Positions 33,158 to 42,440 of a stretch of 64,000 nucleotides of DNA are shown here, in pieces. Below the pieces are notes generated by a model. The model made no database searches. It had not been told where the DNA came from and worked only from the letters and a program-made list of their open reading frames with translations. A program made the translations under genes and the position numbers. Within the stretch, counting starts at the first letter, position 1. Each line of letters starts with the position of its first letter. Source of the stretch: Mangrovibacter yixingensis (lineage in GTDB: Bacteria; Pseudomonadota; Gammaproteobacteria; Enterobacterales; Enterobacteriaceae); contig NZ_JAIVKM010000001.1 in assembly GCF_020523985.1 (NCBI RefSeq), positions 186,001-250,000 of the forward strand, in the 5' to 3' direction.

Positions 33158-34354
33158 TTACGGTGTGGGTGTTTTGTGGCTCGAAGGGGAGCGGGTGTTA
33201 ACCCATAACATTAGCCCCCATCCGGCCATTACCATGATGGCCGCACACAGGTAGATTGACCTCATTCCCCACAAGCCGCTTATCCACCCGGCAACTGGCC
33301 CGGTGATCCCCAGCGCCAGGTCGAGAAAGGCAGAAAATACCCCCAGAGCGGAACCCTGATTTTGCTCTTCCACGCGGTTAACAGCTTCAACACCCAGCGC
33401 CGGGAACACCAGTGAGAAACCAAATCCCGCCATAAATGCGCCCGCTCCGGCAAGCCAGGCGTTTGGTGCGAGCCAGATAAGCAATAACCCCAGGCACTCA
33501 ACAATAAAACAGGCCAGTGAAACTCGTGTACCACCAAAGCGAATAATTGTATTGCTCAGAATCAGGCGCACACAAATAAACCCAATGCTGAACAAAGAGA
33601 GGGTGAACGCCGCGCCTTGCCACTGTTGTTGGGCAAAATAGAGGGTAATAAATGTGGCGATAACCCCAAAACCAATGGTGCCCAGACCAAGCCCCATCCC
33701 AAACGGGAACACGCGGGCGACAACTTTATGAAAGGGCGCGCGTTTACCTGCAACCACTTTTACATCGGCTTTGCCACGAGCAAAAGCCAGCCCTACGGCG
33801 GCGATAGCAATAATGAGCACTGAAAAGCCAGCCAGCCCGAAGTACTGGTTCAGTATCACCCCAAGTGGTGCGCCGGATGCCATGGCGACATAGGTTGCCA
33901 CGCCATTCCAGGAGATAACCCGCGAGGTATGAATGGAACCTACTGTTTTAATACCCCATAACGTTGCGCCGGTGGCTGTGAAGCTCTCTCCCACGCCAAG
34001 AAACAGGCGGCCAACCAGTAATGCTGCAATGGCCAGTGCAGGTGAATGGGTGAGAAACGAAGCAACCAGGGTGGACAACCCACTTAATCCACAACAAATG
34101 ATCCCCAGGGAAACAACCTTCTTTGGGCCCCAGGTATCGGTGTAACGCCCAGCGTGTGGGCGGCTGAACAGGGTTGAAATGTACTGAATGCTGATAACAA
34201 TGCCTGCCAGCAGTGTGCTGTAACCTAAATCGTAATGCACAAAACCGGGTAAAACGGCCAGCGGTAGCCCTATAGAGAAGTAGCAAATGCAGGTAAAAAC
34301 AACAATAGAAATAATGCGCAAATTCAGTTTGGCACCAGTTAATGGGGCTGACAT
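33158..34354 (-). CDS. MFS transporter, YhhS/YfcJ family
   Basis: A 398-residue inner-membrane protein with about 12 transmembrane segments. It resembles E. coli YhhS and YfcJ throughout: IGLPLAVLPGFVHYDLGYS, LFSRPHAGRYTDTWGPKKVV (motif A), GVGESFTATGATLWGI, FGVIATFITLYF and AGFGFSLVFPALGVEAV. These proteins are annotated as putative efflux permeases; the substrate is unproven. It is monocistronic, and nothing next to it indicates a role. Confidence 0.88.
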   Translation of the reverse strand: MSAPLTGAKLNLRIISIVVFTCICYFSIGLPLAVLPGFVHYDLGYSTLLAGIVISIQYISTLFSRPHAGRYTDTWGPKKVVSLGIICCGLSGLSTLVASFLTHSPALAIAALLVGRLFLGVGESFTATGATLWGIKTVGSIHTSRVISWNGVATYVAMASGAPLGVILNQYFGLAGFSVLIIAIAAVGLAFARGKADVKVVAGKRAPFHKVVARVFPFGMGLGLGTIGFGVIATFITLYFAQQQWQGAAFTLSLFSIGFICVRLILSNTIIRFGGTRVSLACFIVECLGLLLIWLAPNAWLAGAGAFMAGFGFSLVFPALGVEAVNRVEEQNQGSALGVFSAFLDLALGITGPVAGWISGLWGMRSIYLCAAIMVMAGWGLMLWVNTRSPSSHKTPTP

Positions 34355-34889
34355 GACATATCCCAGACAACAAATTGGTATGACAAATGTAACTGATTAG
34401 CCAGGTCTGTTACCAGTGTGTACCCGTACTTCTCCCTGCGATTTATACCAAAAAAAATGTAAGAGAGCTTTTCTCTCTCTTCTGGCGAGGCCTGGCGCGT
34501 GAAAAATATTAATCAGTGAGGAGATAATCGCGATATAAATGATTTCGGCAGTTAACTAATTTAAGCATGAGGAGTTACCTGTGCAGTTTATATAGTTATA
34601 CATAATGTGTTTTGTTAGTAATTAAAGCGATGTTTTAAATGTACGCTTATTTTATAGTGGTGAGTTTTTTATTATTGAAAATAAACGGAATGTAGGAAAA
34701 TTCTTAAATATTTACTGATTTAATTCCTTTTATTTCAATATGTTATACTAAAACCAACTAAACCTGGTAAATTGACTTAAGCCAATGCCTGGTACAAGCT
34801 TAGGCTAATTTGATGTTTATCTTCGCCGGTTTCAGAGAAGCTTCTCTGCGACTGGCTAATTTTGTTTTTTGTTTACGAATTAATGGGGC
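34355..34889. other. AT-rich non-coding region
   Basis: The 535 bp between divergent genes are strikingly AT-rich, particularly 34530-34760, and hold no gene. A small palindrome GAGAAGCTTCTC lies near 34835-34846. The composition suggests an H-NS-bound promoter for the downstream gene or a boundary of acquired DNA. Confidence 0.5.
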
Positions 34890-36968
34890 GTGTGGATGTA
34901 TTCATCTCTGGATGAATTGTATGAATTGCAGTACCACCTGCATGGCTTGCTAAAAGAAAAAAAATACCAGGCGCTTAGCCTGATTTTTAACTCTATACGG
35001 CAAGCTAAACATTCCTGTTTACCCGCTGGCAGGCTGGCATTGATATGTTCGTTGGATTTTTTGTTTCCACAGTATATGCCTGCTCGTGAGCCCGTACATG
35101 CTCAGTTGCTGGCGTGGCATTTTGCCTGCCCGGAAGATGCAACACCTTGTTTACTGTTGGCCGAAAGTTGGTTTGCTATTGCCCATGAAACGCGCCTGAC
35201 AGGCGCAACTGCTACGCCGGGAGGGCAACCTGTTCCACGGGTGGTTATCGCAAATGCTGCGGGTTTTGCATGGGCAATACAGGCGATAGCCTCCGGTAGT
35301 TATTGTGCCAAAGTTTTTATGCTGTTGATGAATGCAGCTGGCTATTTAGGTACACCCGGTGGGGCGAAAAATGGCTTATGGCCGGTGGTATTTTCGGTGC
35401 ATCAGTTTTGTGATGACGCGCTGGCTTTCGCCCGGCAGTTTGGCGCATTACCTCTCGATAAAGGCCCTGTTTCTCTGGCGTTGCGACTACCGACTTATTC
35501 GGAAACACGTTTCCCGGCACTGTACTGGTTTAACCGCACTTTGGAATACGACCCTACAAATATTGCCGTACGCGAGCAGTGGGTGCAGTTATTGTCACCC
35601 CTGTATTATGGTGATTCACGTTACCAGGCTGTGAACCATTTTCTGAGTAGTGAACATTGCCAGAGCCTGGGGTTGCCAGAGCGTAACCAGCTTTGGCGTA
35701 TGAAAATTTATGACAAGATAAATAACCCTGTGCTGTGGCCTTTGCCTGGAAAAACGTACCGTATTCGCCGCCTGGATGCGCATTTCCGCCGGTTGTTAGC
35801 TCTCCCTTTACACCCAGAAGCGCAGGCCTGTGGGTATCAGGCTTATGCCCGTTTTTGCCAGCATTTTCTTCTTAACAGACAAGGGCGATCGTGGCGGCTA
35901 ACCCCCTGGTTTGCCGGGCAGATTGTTCAGTGCGTTACAGCCCTTGTTAAGATAGATGCCCCTTGTTTTTGGTTGATGCACAGCGACCAAGTCTTTTCGC
36001 TGTTGGCGTTGTTACTGGAGAATAAACTTGCTCCAGAGGCGGAGATAAAACAGGTGTTAGTAAGCGTTGTCGCATTGACTCGCGCCCGTGGCAGTTCTGT
36101 GTTTGATGCCTTGTTGACACTACTGTCTGCGACACAGCGGGGAGTTGCAGGACTGAAACAGGCGCTGCCAGCCAGCCAGTTACTTACTCTGCAGTCGCGT
36201 ATACAGCAAGCGGCTGCTGGGCAATTATGGCAGGCTTGCAACAATTTGGTTGCACTCGGTTACGGCCAGGCGCTGGGTGGAGTGCTGTTGCAGGCAGCGC
36301 AGCAGGGAGGACGCCAGGCCGCACTGTTTCTGGCAGATGTTCAGTCAGGCGCTAATCCACAGGCACTGTCTGCCATGGCGCTGCCTGAAAACCTGTTGCA
36401 GGCACAATACGTATTTATCCAGGCAGGAGAGCAAGGCGATGCACACGCCCGGTTTCTGCACAGCCGGTTACTTGAAAGGCTGATTGGGCGTACATCTAAG
36501 CCCAGCGAGATAACCCGGTTGGTGCTGGCAAGAGAGAAGTTGTTATACCAGTCTCAACATGCCGGGCATGCGCTTGCCAGATATGACTATGCCTGTGCAT
36601 TGGCACTGTCCGATTCTCCGGAGAAAGTGCAGCAGGGGTTGGAACAACACTGCCCGGCAATTTTGCTGTCAGGGAATATCAGTGGCGATTACCGGGCTTA
36701 CATTGCCTATTTGTTTGCGTTTTGCGCCTTGCATGGCCGAGGTATGGCGAAAAATTTGTGGCTGGTCGATTTCTGGATACAGCGTGCCTGGTTATGGAGT
36801 TTATCGCCGCGTTATCTGCAATTTCGTGATGATGTTGTTTCCCGTTACCCGTTATATATGCTGTACAGGCGCCGGGTGAAGATGCACCAGAAAAGTGTCC
36901 CTGAATGGCAGATTCGGCTTATTCGGCAACTGGGCTTTGAAGCAAGTGTTGTGGAGGTATTAGCATGA
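34890..36968 (+). CDS. DUF4034/Sel1-like repeat protein of unknown function
   Basis: A predicted cytoplasmic protein of 692 residues from GTG 34890 or 690 from ATG 34896, the latter 8 nt after GGGG. The N-terminal 230 or so residues resemble DUF4034 (LYELQYHLHGLLKEKKYQALS, then WHFACPEDATPCLLLAESWFAIA and the paired helices FMLLMNAAGYLG). The C-terminal part (about 490-640) has Sel1/TPR-like helical units (EQGDAHARFLHSRLL, YDYACALALSDSPEKVQQG). There is no signal peptide or TM. DUF4034 proteins are often found near type VI secretion or toxin loci, but none is seen here. Its stop overlaps a small membrane-peptide gene. Confidence 0.65.
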   Translation: MWMYSSLDELYELQYHLHGLLKEKKYQALSLIFNSIRQAKHSCLPAGRLALICSLDFLFPQYMPAREPVHAQLLAWHFACPEDATPCLLLAESWFAIAHETRLTGATATPGGQPVPRVVIANAAGFAWAIQAIASGSYCAKVFMLLMNAAGYLGTPGGAKNGLWPVVFSVHQFCDDALAFARQFGALPLDKGPVSLALRLPTYSETRFPALYWFNRTLEYDPTNIAVREQWVQLLSPLYYGDSRYQAVNHFLSSEHCQSLGLPERNQLWRMKIYDKINNPVLWPLPGKTYRIRRLDAHFRRLLALPLHPEAQACGYQAYARFCQHFLLNRQGRSWRLTPWFAGQIVQCVTALVKIDAPCFWLMHSDQVFSLLALLLENKLAPEAEIKQVLVSVVALTRARGSSVFDALLTLLSATQRGVAGLKQALPASQLLTLQSRIQQAAAGQLWQACNNLVALGYGQALGGVLLQAAQQGGRQAALFLADVQSGANPQALSAMALPENLLQAQYVFIQAGEQGDAHARFLHSRLLERLIGRTSKPSEITRLVLAREKLLYQSQHAGHALARYDYACALALSDSPEKVQQGLEQHCPAILLSGNISGDYRAYIAYLFAFCALHGRGMAKNLWLVDFWIQRAWLWSLSPRYLQFRDDVVSRYPLYMLYRRRVKMHQKSVPEWQIRLIRQLGFEASVVEVLA

Positions 36969-37066
36969 TTGTACTTGGCGTGTTTGTGGCCGTCGTGGTG
37001 GTGCGTTATGCCTGGTGCTGGAGAACCGTTGCGGGGCGGGATACTCCTTTGCCCCGCAAGCTGTAA
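36965..37066 (+). CDS. Small single-TM peptide, translationally coupled
   Basis: A 33-residue frame starting in the ATGA overlap with the stop of the DUF4034 gene. It reads MIVLGVFVAVVVVRYAWCW, then RTVAGRDTPLPRKL: a hydrophobic segment (2-13) followed by a basic tail, as in small inner-membrane proteins. An inverted repeat, TTGCGGGGC (37029-37037) and GCCCCGCAA (37051-37059), lies inside its 3' end and may end the transcript. Coupling to the large gene suggests a membrane partner or tether, but the frame could also be accidental. Confidence 0.45.
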   Translation: MIVLGVFVAVVVVRYAWCWRTVAGRDTPLPRKL

Positions 37067-37158
37067 GTGCAGTAAAAAAGCGTTATTCCTCTTCCCTGAA
37101 AATAACGCAACCACAGCACAACACAACTACATAACACAACTACACAACACAAACACTG

Positions 37159-37995
37159 TTACCAACTGGTGGCTTTCAACTTCATGCCGTGGTTCCCTTT
37201 GTAGTCTGGTGACTTAGGTGATTCCCAACCTGCTATCAGAGCCGGGTCTGGCTGGTAAATTTCAATACCCAATGGGCGGCATACTTTCAGTGTGTCTTCG
37301 GCTTCATCTCCCCACATAGGTAGCGAGAGATCGCCACCCGGGCAGGTAGAAATGGCACACAACAAATCGATTTCCGCAAAGAATTCCAGGTAGTCCCCCT
37401 GGCGCGCCGGGCAGGCTTTCATAAAGTATTTATCTTCATCGTTAAGCCCGGTGCACTGGAATACGTTCATTACGTCATGTACATCGAACTCAGTCAGCCC
37501 CCAGGGCTGAATAGCGCGGGTCAGGTTGGAGTGGCAGTGAAAATCAAAATCTTCACCTGTCAGCAGTTTGTTTACATAAGGATCGCAGCGTGTGCCAAGC
37601 AGATCATGAACACGTCCACCATGCTCATCTACACCATAATCGGCAAGTGAATCAGCGGTTATCGTGGCGATAGGGCGCATAAAGGGCAATGTAGACCAAA
37701 GCCGGTCAAAGGTGGACAAATGCGCTCGCTGCAACTGGCGGGTACGTGATACCCACATTCTTTCCCGTGGGTTATGCAAATTCCACATATTCAAATCGCC
37801 AACTTGCGGGCCTTGCGGAGTGGTGATTCGGAAAATATGACCAGCGGGGACTTCCCAGGCATAGCCGGTGCGAATCGGAACCAGGTGTTCGGAAATCTGA
37901 GTGCGCTTGCCATCAGCCAGAGCCTGGTAAAAGTCACGATTGACATCCAGGGCTGAGCCCTTGGTACTCTGGTATGCAGCAGGATAAGAAGACAT
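37159..37995 (-). CDS. DUF1989 (urea carboxylase-associated) protein
   Basis: A 278-residue DUF1989-family protein. Visible family features are the GYAWEVPAGHIFRITTPQGPQVGDLNMWN opening of the core, a likely metal site around GTRCDPY and DFHCHSNLTRA, and the late DVHDVMNVFQCTG and CPARQGDYLEFFAEIDLL segments. Some members form carboxyguanidine deiminase subunits next to urea carboxylase; others have no known reaction. It is the last gene of a four-gene operon with an amino-acid-type importer and a GntR regulator, so a role in using a nitrogen compound is likely. The next gene upstream ends 1 bp from its start. Confidence 0.82.
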   Translation of the reverse strand: MSSYPAAYQSTKGSALDVNRDFYQALADGKRTQISEHLVPIRTGYAWEVPAGHIFRITTPQGPQVGDLNMWNLHNPRERMWVSRTRQLQRAHLSTFDRLWSTLPFMRPIATITADSLADYGVDEHGGRVHDLLGTRCDPYVNKLLTGEDFDFHCHSNLTRAIQPWGLTEFDVHDVMNVFQCTGLNDEDKYFMKACPARQGDYLEFFAEIDLLCAISTCPGGDLSLPMWGDEAEDTLKVCRPLGIEIYQPDPALIAGWESPKSPDYKGNHGMKLKATSW

Positions 37996-37996
37996 A

Positions 37997-38689
37997 TTAA
38001 ACTCCGTTCATTCGCGTCGTAAACGCAGACATAATCTGTTGTTCAGATTGTTCAAGATAAGCAGTAAGCGACTTGCAGGCTTCTGTAGTACGTTGTGCTT
38101 TCAGCAAGTCAAAAATGGACTGGTCGCGTTCAAGCCAGGGGCGCTGGAAGTTACCTTCATGTTCCCCACTGGCAAACAACAAACGTAACTGAGCAAGCAA
38201 TACGCTGAAAAACTCATTGAACCGGGCACAGCCGAGCATATGGACGATGCGCTGGTGAAAACGCAGGCTGTGTGTCCCGAAAGTTCGCCAGTCATTGTTG
38301 TTGGCGGCGGTGAGCGCAAGGTCGAGCTGCCCGGCCATTTTGTGCAGGTGAAATTCACTGATGTTGGGCGAAGACTGTATTGCCAACACTTCCAGGTAGC
38401 GGCGGGCTTTATAAATGTCACGCACATCACGCTGGGTTAACTGGCGAACAAACACGCCACGGTTATGTTGATAATCCATCAGCCCTTCACCATGCAAAAA
38501 CCGCAGCGCTTCGCGCAAGGTATTGCGCGAGGTGTCACACAAGGCCGCCAGTTCGTTTTCTGCCAGTGCCTGTCCGGCCTGCAGGTTGCCGTTAATAATG
38601 TTTTCTCTTAACAGCACCGCAATACGCTGGAAAGCGGGCAGCGTGTCGGTGGACATCTCTTCGGGTACTTCAATTTTCAAACTGAGCAT
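37997..38689 (-). CDS. GntR-family (FCD) regulator
   Basis: A protein of 230 residues with a GntR winged helix (about 20-85; AVLLRENIINGNLQAGQALAENELAALCDTSRNTLREALRFLHGEGL) and an FCD effector domain (about 95-220) with HSLRFHQRIVHMLG-type His ligands. The start at 38689 is chosen because GAGG precedes it and it follows the importer gene by 10 bp; the frame stays open to 38833 but would overlap that gene. It is encoded within the operon it probably controls, with a candidate operator at 41077-41089. Confidence 0.85.
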   Translation of the reverse strand: MLSLKIEVPEEMSTDTLPAFQRIAVLLRENIINGNLQAGQALAENELAALCDTSRNTLREALRFLHGEGLMDYQHNRGVFVRQLTQRDVRDIYKARRYLEVLAIQSSPNISEFHLHKMAGQLDLALTAANNNDWRTFGTHSLRFHQRIVHMLGCARFNEFFSVLLAQLRLLFASGEHEGNFQRPWLERDQSIFDLLKAQRTTEACKSLTAYLEQSEQQIMSAFTTRMNGV

Positions 38690-38699
38690 CTTTGCGGCC

Positions 38700-40208
38700 T
38701 CAGGCGGTTGCCATATCCTGAATGAAACGGTTAATGCGATGTTCTCGCATTTGCAGGATAGCATTGGGTGAGGCATCCACTTCAATATTGCCATGTTCCA
38801 TAAACACCACCCGGTCCGAAATGGTGAATGCAAACTTCATTTCGTGGGTCACTATCAGCATGGTGATACCTTCCTGAGCCAGCTTAGCGATAACATCCAG
38901 CACTTCAGTAACCCGTTCAGGATCCAGTGCAGATGTGGGTTCATCAAATAACACTACGCTTGGGCGCATCACCAGGGTGCGGGCAATAGCGACACGTTGT
39001 TGTTGGCCGCCAGATAACTGATGTGGGTATTTGTTGGCGTGTTCGAGCATGCCTACTTTGTCCAACATGGCAAGGCAGCGTTGTTTTAAGCCTTCAGGTT
39101 GTTCTTCGAAGTGCAGGCGTGGTGCCAGCATCAGATTTTCTAGCACAGTTTTGTGAGGGAACAGGTTAAAGCCCTGAAAAACCATCCCGAGTTTGGTAAT
39201 GTTGCTACGCCATGAAAGAGCGTTATCTGCCTGACCCGCCTCAATAAAATCATGCCCCAACAGCCGTACAGTGCCGCCATCAAGGGTTTCCAGACCATTA
39301 ATGGTGCGAATCAGTGTGGTTTTCCCTGAGCCAGAAGGGCCTATGATGGAGATAATCTCACCTGGGCGTACGGCCAGGTTAATGCCGTTGAGCACGGTTT
39401 TGCCATTAAACGCTTTTTGGATATTGCTCAGTTCCAGAATTGGTTTTGCAGAAGGGCTGACACTGCGCCGAGTGCCCGGAACCAGAGCCGGTAGTGTGGC
39501 TCGTACCTGGTCGGCATCAATCATTGCTGGCTGGCGGCGCTGAATATCCAGGCGTTTTTCCAGCCAGGAAAATAAACGCTCAAACAAGGTGACAATTAGC
39601 ACGTAGTAACAGGCGACCGCTAATAACGTTTCCATCACCTTAAAGTTTTCGGTATATAACCGCTCACCGACCATCAGTATTTCTGAAAGTGAAATAACAG
39701 AGACCAGTGAAGTCATTTTTACGATGGTAATAAATTCGTTCACCAGCGTAGGCAGTGAAATACGCAGAGCCTGGGGAATGATAATCTTAAGGCGAATCTG
39801 TCCGTTTCCCAGCCCCAGTGCTTTACCGGCCTCGTACTGCCCGCGTTGTACCGAAATTAAACCACCTCGGTGAATCTCAGCAATATAGGCTGTTTCGCTC
39901 AAAATAAGCGCGATAGCACCGGCGATAAAAGGGCTGCTCAGCAACGCCCCCGTCTCTGGTATCATTTGTGGCAGGTTAAAGATAAAAATCAGCAACACCA
40001 ATAAGGGAAGGCTGCGAAACAGCCATATATAAACTGCGGCAGCCTGGCTGACCCAGCGGCGTGGAGACTGGCGGGCAAAAGCCAGACCGAGCCCCAAAAC
40101 CACACCGCCAACCCAGGTCAGCAAGCTTAATTGCACAACCAGCCAACTGGCATGCCAGAAATCAGCAAAGGTGAATAAACTGAACAGATAATGCCAGTCA
40201 AACTGCAT
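38700..40208 (-). CDS. Fused permease-ATPase of a polar amino-acid ABC importer
   Basis: A protein of 502 residues joining two subunits that are usually separate. Residues about 1-230 are a GlnP/HisM-type permease with five or so TM segments and the coupling loop SVQRGQYEAGKALGLGNGQIRLKIIIPQALR. After a linker (about 230-255), residues 258-502 are a GlnQ-type ATPase with Walker A GPSGSGKTT, signature LSGGQQQR and Walker [13 protein letters not shown]. The start ATG 40208 follows GGGAGAG; a TTG at 40223 is less likely. It works with the binding protein encoded 26 bp upstream. Confidence 0.9.
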   Translation of the reverse strand: MQFDWHYLFSLFTFADFWHASWLVVQLSLLTWVGGVVLGLGLAFARQSPRRWVSQAAAVYIWLFRSLPLLVLLIFIFNLPQMIPETGALLSSPFIAGAIALILSETAYIAEIHRGGLISVQRGQYEAGKALGLGNGQIRLKIIIPQALRISLPTLVNEFITIVKMTSLVSVISLSEILMVGERLYTENFKVMETLLAVACYYVLIVTLFERLFSWLEKRLDIQRRQPAMIDADQVRATLPALVPGTRRSVSPSAKPILELSNIQKAFNGKTVLNGINLAVRPGEIISIIGPSGSGKTTLIRTINGLETLDGGTVRLLGHDFIEAGQADNALSWRSNITKLGMVFQGFNLFPHKTVLENLMLAPRLHFEEQPEGLKQRCLAMLDKVGMLEHANKYPHQLSGGQQQRVAIARTLVMRPSVVLFDEPTSALDPERVTEVLDVIAKLAQEGITMLIVTHEMKFAFTISDRVVFMEHGNIEVDASPNAILQMREHRINRFIQDMATA

Positions 40209-40234
40209 AATGCTCTCTCCCAAACAGGTAGTGG

Positions 40235-41059
40235 TTAAAGCGTGCCAGCCAGCGCTTTGTGGATTTCCCCGGCATCGGGCATCTGTACGTTGTATTTCTT
40301 CAGTAACGTTGTGTATTCACCATTTTTCACAACATCATCGAACGCTTTTTGCAGCTGGTCGCGCAGGGCAGTGTTGTTTTTATTTACAGCCAGACCAACA
40401 ACGACCGGGTACAACACGCTGTCAGAGCTGATAACCAGGCGGTTACCGGTTTTCTCAACGGTCGCTTTAGCAACAGCGGCATCTTCATACTGAACATCAA
40501 TGGCACCAGAGAGCAGAGCCTGGGTCGTTTCGGGTGAGGAAGGAAATTCCTTCACATCGATAGCGCCGAGCCCTTTCACCTGGCAATAATCCGCAGACAC
40601 TTTCTGTAATTTAGGGATCCACGCGCCGCCTTTAATTGACCCTACTTTTTTACCGCAGAGATCTTCAGGTTTTTTGGGTTGCCAGGTACTGCCCTGTTTC
40701 ACCATCAGTGAGCCGCCAGTCTTCATATAGGGGATAAAGTCCACCTGCTGCGCACGTTCGGGTGTGACATACAGCGTTGATGCGATGACATCAAATTTCT
40801 GGCTTTTTAGCCCCATTATCAGGCTGGCGAAACGGGTGTCTTTTACTTTCGGTTTCAGATGCATGTCGTTACCGATTAGTTGCATAAATTCAGCATCAAA
40901 ACCGGCAGGCTGGTTGTTTTTAATAAAGTTATAAGGTGGGTAGGTTAAATCGGAACCAATGATGAGGTTACCCGGCTGTAAGGTGTTGCCAGCCAGGGCT
41001 GGCAGTGAAGCCAGCATCGTTACGGCACTACCAAGAAACGTCGTGATTACTTTTTTCAT
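40235..41059 (-). CDS. Periplasmic binding protein, polar amino-acid family
   Basis: A protein of 274 residues with a signal peptide (MKKVITTFLGSAVTMLASLPALAG). The mature part opens NLIIGSDLTYPPYNFIKNNQPAGFDAEFMQLIG, the family 3 solute-binding pattern, and continues SLIMGLKSQKFDVIAS and the Asp-containing QYEDAAVA ligand-site region. It is the first gene of the operon with the fused permease-ATPase, GntR and DUF1989. The substrate is unknown; a nitrogen-rich amino acid or guanidino compound would fit the DUF1989 partner. Confidence 0.88.
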   Translation of the reverse strand: MKKVITTFLGSAVTMLASLPALAGNTLQPGNLIIGSDLTYPPYNFIKNNQPAGFDAEFMQLIGNDMHLKPKVKDTRFASLIMGLKSQKFDVIASTLYVTPERAQQVDFIPYMKTGGSLMVKQGSTWQPKKPEDLCGKKVGSIKGGAWIPKLQKVSADYCQVKGLGAIDVKEFPSSPETTQALLSGAIDVQYEDAAVAKATVEKTGNRLVISSDSVLYPVVVGLAVNKNNTALRDQLQKAFDDVVKNGEYTTLLKKYNVQMPDAGEIHKALAGTL

Positions 41060-41076
41060 GTCGAACCCCTGATAAT

Positions 41077-41089
41077 ATTGTTCAACAAT
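41077..41089. promoter_or_regulatory. Candidate GntR operator upstream of the importer operon
   Basis: Perfect 6-bp arms ATTGTT and AACAAT around a single base (41077-41089) lie 18 bp upstream of the binding-protein start. TTGT/ACAA sites are typical for FCD-type GntR regulators such as the one encoded in this operon. Confidence 0.55.
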
Positions 41090-41258
41090 GATTAAGCATT
41101 AAGTGTGCCAATTTTAATTTTGATGAAAATATACAGCCTTACAGCAGGTCTGGGGAAAATGTGCTGGATCAAAACGGGGCTTGTGTTTTCTGGTGGTGCG
41201 TTAAATGCACCATGCCAGGGCGAAAAGTGCTCTGGAAGGATGAAAAGCGATCAACAGA

Positions 41259-41280
41259 TGCCGGGCATTTGTGCCCGGCA
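41259..41280. terminator. Hairpin after the small membrane protein gene
   Basis: A 9-bp perfect stem, TGCCGGGCA with TGCCCGGCA around TTTG, lies 7 bp past the end of the minus-strand gene at 41287. There is no strong T-tract. Confidence 0.55.
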
Positions 41281-41286
41281 GAAATT

Positions 41287-41598
41287 TTACAGAGGTAAAC
41301 CGCGGCGCAGCATTTCCTGGGTAATAAATTCACTACGGCGTTTATTGGCGGAGATCAACAGTAGGGCACCAAAACCAAATACCAGAAACATAATAATTTT
41401 ATGGCTAATCCGTTTGGACTGTTGGCTGCCCTGATACATTTTTACCAGAAATTTATCTGATATACGCCCGGCATTAATATGCTTTTGCAGTGCCCATAGT
41501 GAACATTTACTGATGAACATAATAAATACATAAAAAACACCCCAAATTACTGCAACCGCAATAATACCCAACAAAATTTGGTATATGTTATGTAACAT
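41287..41598 (-). CDS. Small membrane protein, unknown
   Basis: A protein of 103 residues with two hydrophobic segments, about 8-30 (LLGIIAVAVIWGVFYVFIMFI) and 68-84 (IIMFLVFGFGALLLISA), joined by a basic loop. No family was recognised. The ribosome-binding site (GGGAAG) is adequate. The reading frame is the only plausible one in the region and ends at a terminator-like hairpin, so it is probably a real gene. It stands alone. Confidence 0.55.
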   Translation of the reverse strand: MLHNIYQILLGIIAVAVIWGVFYVFIMFISKCSLWALQKHINAGRISDKFLVKMYQGSQQSKRISHKIIMFLVFGFGALLLISANKRRSEFITQEMLRRGLPL

Positions 41599-41641
41599 CT
41601 GAGTCTTCCCGACAGTGTGTGAGCCCGTATAATACGGTGTA

Positions 41642-41768
41642 TATACCCGTCATACTTCACGTTGCAGGTGCGTTGGCTGCGGTCATTCACCCGAGTCACT
41701 TATTACAGTAAGCTCATCGGGATTCATTCACTTGCCGACTGCCTGCAACCCGGAATATTTAGGGTATA
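41642..41768. repeat. ERIC element (127 bp)
   Basis: A 127-bp imperfect inverted repeat ending in TATACCC and GGGTATA, with inner arms GTTGCAGG and CCTGCAAC. Internally it contains close matches to the two conserved ERIC core segments that ERIC-PCR primers target (TAAGCTC..GGGATTCA and the complement of AAGTGACT.GGGTGA). Length and layout match the enterobacterial repetitive intergenic consensus. It lies between the small membrane protein and the MerR gene. Confidence 0.92.
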
Positions 41769-42013
41769 ACCAGACATGGCTGAAAGCATGCTGGAATGCC
41801 AACCGGTGAAAAATGAATACAAGTGTCTGCTGGTAGTGGATACCAGGCAATGACAACCGTTTTCTTAGGTGATAACTGAATAAAATATGGTGATATTTTA
41901 ATTGCCGGGCTGTTGGTCTGCAATAAAGAATAAACACATAACCCCCACTAATATTAGCCCTGCGAATAAGAGCTGTCTTATTGCGCTGGTAACAGGAAGG
42001 TCCTGGAGAACTA

Positions 42014-42394
42014 ATGAAAATTGCCCGTTTTGCCGAACGTACTCAGTTAAGCCCGTACACCCTGCGTTATTATGAAACGCTTGGGTTGCTGCATATTGCA
42101 CGTGATACCAGTGGACACCGGCAGTTTGATGAAAAAGATATTGAATGGGTTAAATTTATTACTCGCCTGAAAGAAACGGGTATGCCTTTGGCGCAAATCT
42201 GCGCCTATGCCGTGCTACGGGGAAAAGGGGCTTCAACACTTTCACAAAGACGGCAAATGCTGGCAGATCACCAGGCGGTGTTGCAGGCACATATTGCTCA
42301 GGCTCAGGCACATCTACAGGCACTGGACAATAAAATAGCTTTCTATGATGAGGCATTGCGGGAACAAGTGGCACACCAGAACGCATCTGCTTGA
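42014..42394 (+). CDS. MerR-family regulator
   Basis: A protein of 126 residues. The N-terminal winged helix begins MKIARFAERTQLSPYTLRYYETLGLL, followed by the MerR wing (DTSGHRQFDEKDIEWVKFITRLKETGMPLAQI) and a long coiled-coil dimerisation helix (about 75-120). The conserved metal-binding cysteines of metal sensors are absent. It groups with the AdhR/YyaN/NmlR-like members that respond to aldehydes or other electrophiles. It is upstream of a carboxymuconolactone-decarboxylase-like gene whose promoter carries the matching operator, so that gene is its likely target. AGGTCCTGGAG-like sequence precedes the start. Confidence 0.88.
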   Translation: MKIARFAERTQLSPYTLRYYETLGLLHIARDTSGHRQFDEKDIEWVKFITRLKETGMPLAQICAYAVLRGKGASTLSQRRQMLADHQAVLQAHIAQAQAHLQALDNKIAFYDEALREQVAHQNASA

Positions 42395-42440
42395 TTTATC
42401 TTCGGGAGTGCGTGTTATTTTGTGGCTGGTAATCTCTCTC

